Shown in pieces: positions 7,099 to 11,097 of a stretch of DNA of 11,097 nucleotides; position 1 is the stretch's first letter, and every line of letters begins with the position of its first letter. Made by a program: the position numbers and the translations under genes. The notes under the pieces were generated by a model. It worked only from the letters and a program-made list of their open reading frames with translations, had not been told where the DNA came from and did not search any database. This DNA comes from Anaerolineae bacterium (lineage in GTDB: Bacteria; Chloroflexota; Anaerolineae; Aggregatilineales; Aggregatilineaceae). Where the stretch lies: the NCBI GenBank assembly GCA_016929355.1, contig JAFGJA010000550.1, positions 1-11,097 on the forward strand. Reading direction: 5' to 3'.

Positions 7099-8252
7099 GT
7101 CTGGCTCTGATCTTATTCTGGTTATCCATTTTCCTGTTGTTCTATACCTATGTCCTGTTTACAATGCTCCTGGTAATTCGCAGCCTGCTGCGGCCTATCC
7201 CATACAAAAAAGAGCCGATCACGCCCCCGGTGAGTCTGATCATTGCCGCCTATAACGAGGCCGAAGGAATCGAGAAAAAGCTCAAAAACATCCTGACGAT
7301 GGATTATCCCGCCGGCCAGTTTGAAGCGATCATTGCGTCGGATGGGAGCGATGATGGCACGAATGAGATTGTGGCGCGTTATGCGGCGGAACACGACATT
7401 ATCAAGCTGCTGGAACTGCCGCGCCAGGGTAAAGCGGGCGCGCTCAATGACGCGATTGCCACCGCCTCCGGCGAAATTCTGGTGTTTTCGGATGCCAACA
7501 GCCAGTATGCCACCGACGCGATCCGCGTGATCGTCCAACCGTTTGCCGATGCCACCATCGGCGGTGTCGCGGGCAATCAGCGCTACATCAAAGGCGATAC
7601 GCCCGCCGATAATGTGGGCGAAACCGGCTATTGGAGTTTTGATCGCATCCTCAAAACGCTGGAAAGTCAGGGCGGAAACGTGATCTCGGCGACAGGCGCA
7701 ATTTACGCGATCCGCCGCTCGTTGTTCCAGGGCGTACCGGAAGGCGTCACCGACGATTTTGTGACTTCAACGCGCGTGATCGCGCAAGGCTACCGCCTGG
7801 TGTTTGAGCCGGATGCCGTCGCGTTTGAACCCACCGCCCAATCGCAAACCAAAGAATTCGGGCGTAAAGTGCGCATCATGACGCGCGGCCTGACCGCCGT
7901 TGTGGAAATGCGCGAACTGTTGAATCCGTTTCGCCATAAATTCTACGCGCTGCAACTCTTTACCCATAAGGTACTGCGCCGCCTGATGTACATACCCTTA
8001 ATCGTCATCTTGATCGCCAATCCATTTTTGTGGAATACACATGTTTTCTACCAACTCACCATGCTCGCCCAGATCGGTTTTTACGGGTTGGCGATCCTGG
8101 GTTGGCTCGCGGGCAAAATGGGCATTAAACTGCCGAAAGTGCTCAATATCCCTGCCTATTTCTGCATGGTGTATCTGGCGGCATTACTGGCAAGCTGGAA
8201 CGTCGTGCGCGGCCACCGCATTAACCGGTGGTCAACCGCGCGCCAATCGTGA
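7095..8252 (+). CDS. Membrane GT2 family glycosyltransferase
   Basis: A 385-residue inverting GT-A glycosyltransferase of family GT2, anchored in the inner membrane. One membrane segment lies at about 5-28 and two or three at the C-terminus (about 298-315, 318-340, 350-370). The catalytic domain shows VSLIIAAYNEAEG (46-58), ASDGSDDGT (81-89, nucleotide binding), GKAGALNDAI (112-121), the metal-binding FSDAN (D133, N135) and the likely base region TDD (219-221). Where processive synthases such as cellulose synthase carry QxxRW, this protein has RKVRIMTRG (257-265). It therefore probably adds one or few sugars rather than spinning a chain by itself. GGGGGAA (7083-7089) lies about six bases before the ATG, inside the end of the GT4 gene. 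The ATGA overlap with that gene suggests both work on the same glycan at a fixed ratio. The exact sugar cannot be named. Confidence 0.92.
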   Translation: MSLALILFWLSIFLLFYTYVLFTMLLVIRSLLRPIPYKKEPITPPVSLIIAAYNEAEGIEKKLKNILTMDYPAGQFEAIIASDGSDDGTNEIVARYAAEHDIIKLLELPRQGKAGALNDAIATASGEILVFSDANSQYATDAIRVIVQPFADATIGGVAGNQRYIKGDTPADNVGETGYWSFDRILKTLESQGGNVISATGAIYAIRRSLFQGVPEGVTDDFVTSTRVIAQGYRLVFEPDAVAFEPTAQSQTKEFGRKVRIMTRGLTAVVEMRELLNPFRHKFYALQLFTHKVLRRLMYIPLIVILIANPFLWNTHVFYQLTMLAQIGFYGLAILGWLAGKMGIKLPKVLNIPAYFCMVYLAALLASWNVVRGHRINRWSTARQS

Positions 8253-8290
8253 TGAATTTTGCTTAACCTGTCTTTTTCCCGCTACGGGTA

Positions 8291-8307
8291 AAGGAGTTTG
8301 ATCCTGG
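8291..8307 (+). promoter_or_regulatory. RBS of the ATP-grasp gene, overlapping a 16S 5'-end-like motif
   Basis: AAGGAG (8291-8296) is the best Shine-Dalgarno sequence in the 58-base gap, but it stands 14 bases before ATG 8311. An in-frame TGA at 8299-8301 rules out an earlier conventional start, so the long spacing is real or initiation uses a weaker site. The overlapping GAGTTTGATCCTGG (8294-8307) is identical to the conserved segment near the 5' end of bacterial 16S rRNA. A small hairpin (CCCG 8278-8281 with CGGG 8285-8288) lies just upstream. Confidence 0.5.
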
Positions 8308-8310
8308 ATT

Positions 8311-9471
8311 ATGGTCGATAAAGTGATCGTCGCCGGTTGTACGCACAGTGGCCTCGCGGTCATGCGGTCATTGGGCAAACATGGACTCTATGTGATCGGG
8401 CTAACCCACAAAGCCACTGATTTTGGATTGGCTTCAAAATATGTCAAAGAAAAACTGATCTGCCCTGATCCCAAAAACGAAACCGCCCTGGTTGAATTTT
8501 TGCTGGAGAAGGGGCCAACGCTGCAAGGGACGTTCATTCTGGAAGGCACGGATGCCTTTGCCGTGGTGCTGTCGAAACACAAAGCCGAATTGAGCCAATA
8601 CTACAAAATGGTCACACCCGAATGGCCGATTTTGCAGCAGTTTGTCGAAAAACACCTGTCGTATGAAATTGCGGATGCGTGCGGCGTGCCCCACCCCAAG
8701 TTGTTTTTCCCGCAAAGCATGGCCGAATTCGAGGAAATTGCCGCGCAAATTCAATTTCCGTCGATCATCAAGCCGACCCGTTCGCATGAATTCGTGGCGG
8801 TCTTTGGCGAAAAATCGTTTTTTGTCGAAAATCTAACCGACCTACGCGCGCAGTTTCAACGTACCCTCGACGCCAAGCAAGCGGTGATGATTCAGGAAGT
8901 AATTCCCGGTACAGACTTTGGCACGCTGGAACGCCTGCAAATCTACATCAATTCCAAGGGTGAAGTCAGCGCCGAACTGTTCAACATCAAGTTACGGCAG
9001 ACACCGCCCATGTTCGGAGTGATGCGGGTGGGAGCCAGTGTGAAGCCGAATCCCGAAGTCAGCGAGCTATCGCATCGTTTGATGCAGCAGGCGAATTACC
9101 GGGGTTACGCCAGCATCGAATTCAAACGCGACCCGCGCGACAACCAGTTGAAGTTCATCGAGGCCAACTGCCGGATGCCGCGCAGTGGGCAAATGGCGGT
9201 GAGCAGTGGCGTCGATATGCCCTGGATCATCTATCAGGACATTGTTCACGACAAGCAGATCAAAGTGGATGCCTACCAGCCCACGTACTATATCGACCTT
9301 GTCGCAGACATCACCAATCTGATTTTGCGGGATAACAAGCGTGAATTTAGCTTGCGCGATTTTCTGCGCCCGTATCTATCTCGACACAAAGCTTTTTCCA
9401 TTTTTTCACTGTCCGACCTGCGTCCTTTTCTGACCTATGTGGGGTCACGGTTTAGAAAGATCAACAATTAG
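8311..9471 (+). CDS. ATP-grasp carboxylate ligase (COG3919-like)
   Basis: A 386-residue soluble protein of the ATP-grasp superfamily, probably forming an amide or similar bond through an acyl-phosphate. The N-terminal part (VIVAGCTHSGLAVMRSLGKH, 5-24) is a Rossmann-like pre-ATP-grasp domain. The central part has FPSIIKPTRSHE (149-160; K154 is a likely ATP-binding lysine) and VMIQEVIPG (192-200). The metal-binding strands are YASIEFKRD (266-274, E270) and LKFIEANCRMPRSG (280-293, E284 and N286), so the catalytic apparatus looks intact. The last about 50 residues are a basic helical extension (LRDFLRPYLSRHKAF). It sits between glycosyltransferase genes and a chain-length gene, on the same strand. 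Possible roles (inference) are adding an amino acid to a uronic acid of the polymer or making a modified precursor. The substrate is not predictable from sequence. Confidence 0.85.
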   Translation: MVDKVIVAGCTHSGLAVMRSLGKHGLYVIGLTHKATDFGLASKYVKEKLICPDPKNETALVEFLLEKGPTLQGTFILEGTDAFAVVLSKHKAELSQYYKMVTPEWPILQQFVEKHLSYEIADACGVPHPKLFFPQSMAEFEEIAAQIQFPSIIKPTRSHEFVAVFGEKSFFVENLTDLRAQFQRTLDAKQAVMIQEVIPGTDFGTLERLQIYINSKGEVSAELFNIKLRQTPPMFGVMRVGASVKPNPEVSELSHRLMQQANYRGYASIEFKRDPRDNQLKFIEANCRMPRSGQMAVSSGVDMPWIIYQDIVHDKQIKVDAYQPTYYIDLVADITNLILRDNKREFSLRDFLRPYLSRHKAFSIFSLSDLRPFLTYVGSRFRKINN

Positions 9472-9523
9472 GCGGACTCGGTGCAAGTATTTAATCGGTA
9501 ATCATATTCTCGGTGGGATATTT

Positions 9524-11026
9524 ATGGACCTACAAAATCTGAAACTAGTCATACGATGGCTGTGGTTGCTTGCCATTTTTCCGGTTATTTCTGGCGCGGC
9601 TGGTTTTTTCTACGCCCAAAATCAACCCGTCCTGTATGAAGCAACAACAACCATGATGATCGGGCCGGGCGTGGACAGCCCGAATCCTGATCTGGATGCC
9701 TTGCGAACCGGGGCGCAATTGATGCAAACCTATGCAGAACTGCCATCAACCGATTCGTTTCTGCAAGCGATTATCACCAATCTATCACTTGATCTGGATA
9801 AAGGTGATCTCAGTGATCTGATCGATATTCGCCCCATTGTAGACACGCAAATTCTCAAGATCGTGGTCCAGGATGAAGACCCGGATCGCGCCATTGCCAT
9901 CGCTAATGAAGTCGCGGCGGAATTGGTGCGCCGGGGGCCATCCGAAGACAGCGCCTTTGTCATCGAACGCATTCGTGAGCAGGCGCGCAGCATCGAAGAA
10001 GACATCCTCAGCACAGTGGATCGCATTGAACTTCTCACCGATCAACTGAGCATTGAACCGGATTTAGAAAAACAAAATCTGATCATCCAGCAAATTGCGG
10101 ATGAAGAACAACGCCTGTCCAATGCGAATACCACACTGGCGAATCTCTACGAAATCCTCTACCAGCCGCTCACCAACCGCGTCTCGATCAATGACCTGGC
10201 CGAAGATACAAACAAAGTTCAAGCGCAACTGCTCCTGACGTTAATGATTTCCATCAGCGCCGGGATTATTATCAGTGTGCTGATCGGTATTGCCCTGCTG
10301 TTTTATGAATTGAGTTTCATCAACGTCAACAATCCGACGCAAGACCTCGGTATTTCCGTGTGGGGCACACTCAACGTGAGCCGGGCTGATGCGCGCCATC
10401 CGAAAATTGTCGGTGAAACGCAGCCGAACACCGCCCAACAATACCAACGGTTGGGCGTGCAAACGCTCTATTTCCGTGACTTCAAAGAGTTAACCTCGTT
10501 GCTCGTGATGGGCATTGACCAGACGCCGATTGCCTCTAGCGTGGCCGCAAATCTGGCAACGGTCATCTCACAAACCGATAACACCGTTGTGCTGCTCGAT
10601 GTGGATTTACACCAGAACACGATTGGCGAAATTTTCGCGCTGCAACAAAACACATCCCTGGCCGACATCCTCCGCAATAACGTCCCGGAGTATATCGACT
10701 TCCACACCGTTGATGAGTACCCCTGCCTGAATATTTTACCGAGCGGGGTCGCGTCGCCTGAAAAAGCCTTTACGCTGATCTCATCGCCGAAAATGACCCG
10801 TTCATTGGAAGAAGCCAAAAATCTCGATGGGATTCTGCTGATCAACGCACCGCCGTTATCCGTGCAGCAAGGCAGCTTGGCGCTCGGTCCGCGCGTCGAT
10901 GGTGTGGTGTTAGTGGTCGAAAACCGGCGTTCTCGAATTTCGGAAATCAAACACACAGTAGAGAGTCTGAGTACAGTTGGCGCACAGGTTGTCGGGATCA
11001 TCATCACTAAACGAGGCAGATTTTAA
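9524..11026 (+). CDS. Wzz-type chain-length protein with degenerate BY-kinase domain
   Basis: A 500-residue polysaccharide co-polymerase-like protein. Residues 1-235 form a Wzz domain: a membrane segment (about 9-30), the YEATTTMMIG strand (38-47), the LMQTYAELPSTDSFLQAI region (66-83), DPDRAIAIANEVAAEL (119-134) and a coiled coil (about 145-210). The second membrane segment is about 236-262. Residues 300-500 have the fold pattern of a bacterial tyrosine kinase (BY-kinase/CpsD-like): QYQRLGVQTLYF (306-317) stands for the usual ExYRxLRTNxxF. Its motifs are broken, however. The Walker A lysine position is Ala337 (PIASSVAANLA), Walker A' is LLDVDLH (D359 and D361 kept, His in place of Arg), and the Walker B Asp is Asn441 (LLINAPP). 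No C-terminal tyrosine cluster is present (it ends TKRGRF). ATG 9524 is preferred over the earlier 9437, which overlaps the ligase gene, because GGTGGGA (9512-9518) lies five bases upstream and the Wzz domain starts there. It probably regulates chain length without kinase activity. Confidence 0.88.
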   Translation: MDLQNLKLVIRWLWLLAIFPVISGAAGFFYAQNQPVLYEATTTMMIGPGVDSPNPDLDALRTGAQLMQTYAELPSTDSFLQAIITNLSLDLDKGDLSDLIDIRPIVDTQILKIVVQDEDPDRAIAIANEVAAELVRRGPSEDSAFVIERIREQARSIEEDILSTVDRIELLTDQLSIEPDLEKQNLIIQQIADEEQRLSNANTTLANLYEILYQPLTNRVSINDLAEDTNKVQAQLLLTLMISISAGIIISVLIGIALLFYELSFINVNNPTQDLGISVWGTLNVSRADARHPKIVGETQPNTAQQYQRLGVQTLYFRDFKELTSLLVMGIDQTPIASSVAANLATVISQTDNTVVLLDVDLHQNTIGEIFALQQNTSLADILRNNVPEYIDFHTVDEYPCLNILPSGVASPEKAFTLISSPKMTRSLEEAKNLDGILLINAPPLSVQQGSLALGPRVDGVVLVVENRRSRISEIKHTVESLSTVGAQVVGIIITKRGRF

Positions 11027-11029
11027 GGC

Positions 11030-11097
11030 ATGGCAACCGACTCGGAACCGGCCAACATAGCCCCTATTGACTCAGGCGATTTAGGATCAACGCGCTC
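11030..11097 (+). CDS. Start of an unidentified gene (cut by window end)
   Basis: An open frame begins with ATG 11030, three bases after the stop of the Wzz-type gene, and stays open to the window edge. It gives 22 residues beginning MATDSEPANIAPIDSGDLG. The segment is hydrophilic and acidic, without a signal peptide or membrane helix so far. GAGG at 11013-11016 is 13 bases upstream, and AAGG overlaps the previous stop. The tight spacing suggests the operon continues. The visible residues are too few to name a product. Confidence 0.5.
   Translation, partial: MATDSEPANIAPIDSGDLGSTR

Noticed and set aside
8294..8307. Possible start of a 16S rRNA gene
   Set aside because: The identity stops after GAGTTTGATCCTGG. 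The following sequence is the coding region of the ATP-grasp gene, so no rRNA gene is present.
9437..9523. Upstream ATG as the start of the Wzz-type gene
   Set aside because: It would overlap the ligase gene by 35 bases and add a basic stretch before the first membrane segment. ATG 9524 has a well-placed GGTGGGA and matches the family's usual N-terminus.
10468..11007. 179-codon open frame on the minus strand
   Set aside because: It lies wholly inside the BY-kinase-like domain of the Wzz-type gene. Its composition is Ser/Thr/Arg-rich shadow coding and no start signal is evident.

Overview
The window is one stretch of a bacterial surface or exopolysaccharide locus. All seven complete genes, and an eighth cut by the right edge, lie on the + strand with short gaps. 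The DNA is moderately GC-rich by eye. The gene set points tentatively to a free-living environmental bacterium of the Chloroflexota (Anaerolineae-like) type. It combines a plant-type leucine-rich-repeat protein, a COG3919-type ATP-grasp ligase, a GT2/GT4 pair, a Wzz-type protein and no outer-membrane exporter. The window holds no rRNA, tRNA or marker gene, so this assignment is inference.

Layout. (1) 65-1477: exported, cysteine-rich protein of the alginate-lyase superfamily. (2) 1519-3051: polytopic O-antigen ligase/polymerase (Wzy_C family). (3) 3153-5627: 824-residue secreted protein with 25 uninterrupted 24-residue LRRs and a C-terminal fibronectin type III domain. It has a candidate promoter of its own and is followed by a strong intrinsic terminator at 5640-5703. 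(4) 5821-7098: GT4 glycosyltransferase. (5) 7095-8252: membrane GT2 glycosyltransferase, overlapping the previous gene by ATGA. (6) 8311-9471: ATP-grasp carboxylate ligase. (7) 9524-11026: Wzz-type chain-length protein fused to a BY-kinase-like domain whose ATP-binding motifs are broken. (8) 11030 to the window edge: start of another gene, not identifiable.

How the parts may work together (inference). The GT4 and GT2 enzymes assemble a glycan on the cytoplasmic face of the membrane. The Wzy-like protein polymerises or transfers it outside, and the Wzz-type protein sets its length. The lyase-fold protein would trim or degrade the polymer in the cell envelope. The ATP-grasp enzyme could make an amide-linked decoration or precursor. 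The secreted LRR-FnIII protein is a candidate polymer-binding or adhesion protein. No initiating sugar transferase, flippase or sugar-nucleotide enzyme is present, so the cluster extends beyond the window on at least one side.

The most unusual points are the perfectly phased 25-repeat LRR array sitting in what looks like a separate transcription unit, the pseudo-kinase domain on the Wzz-type protein, and a 14-base match to the universal 5' end of 16S rRNA in the leader of the ATP-grasp gene.
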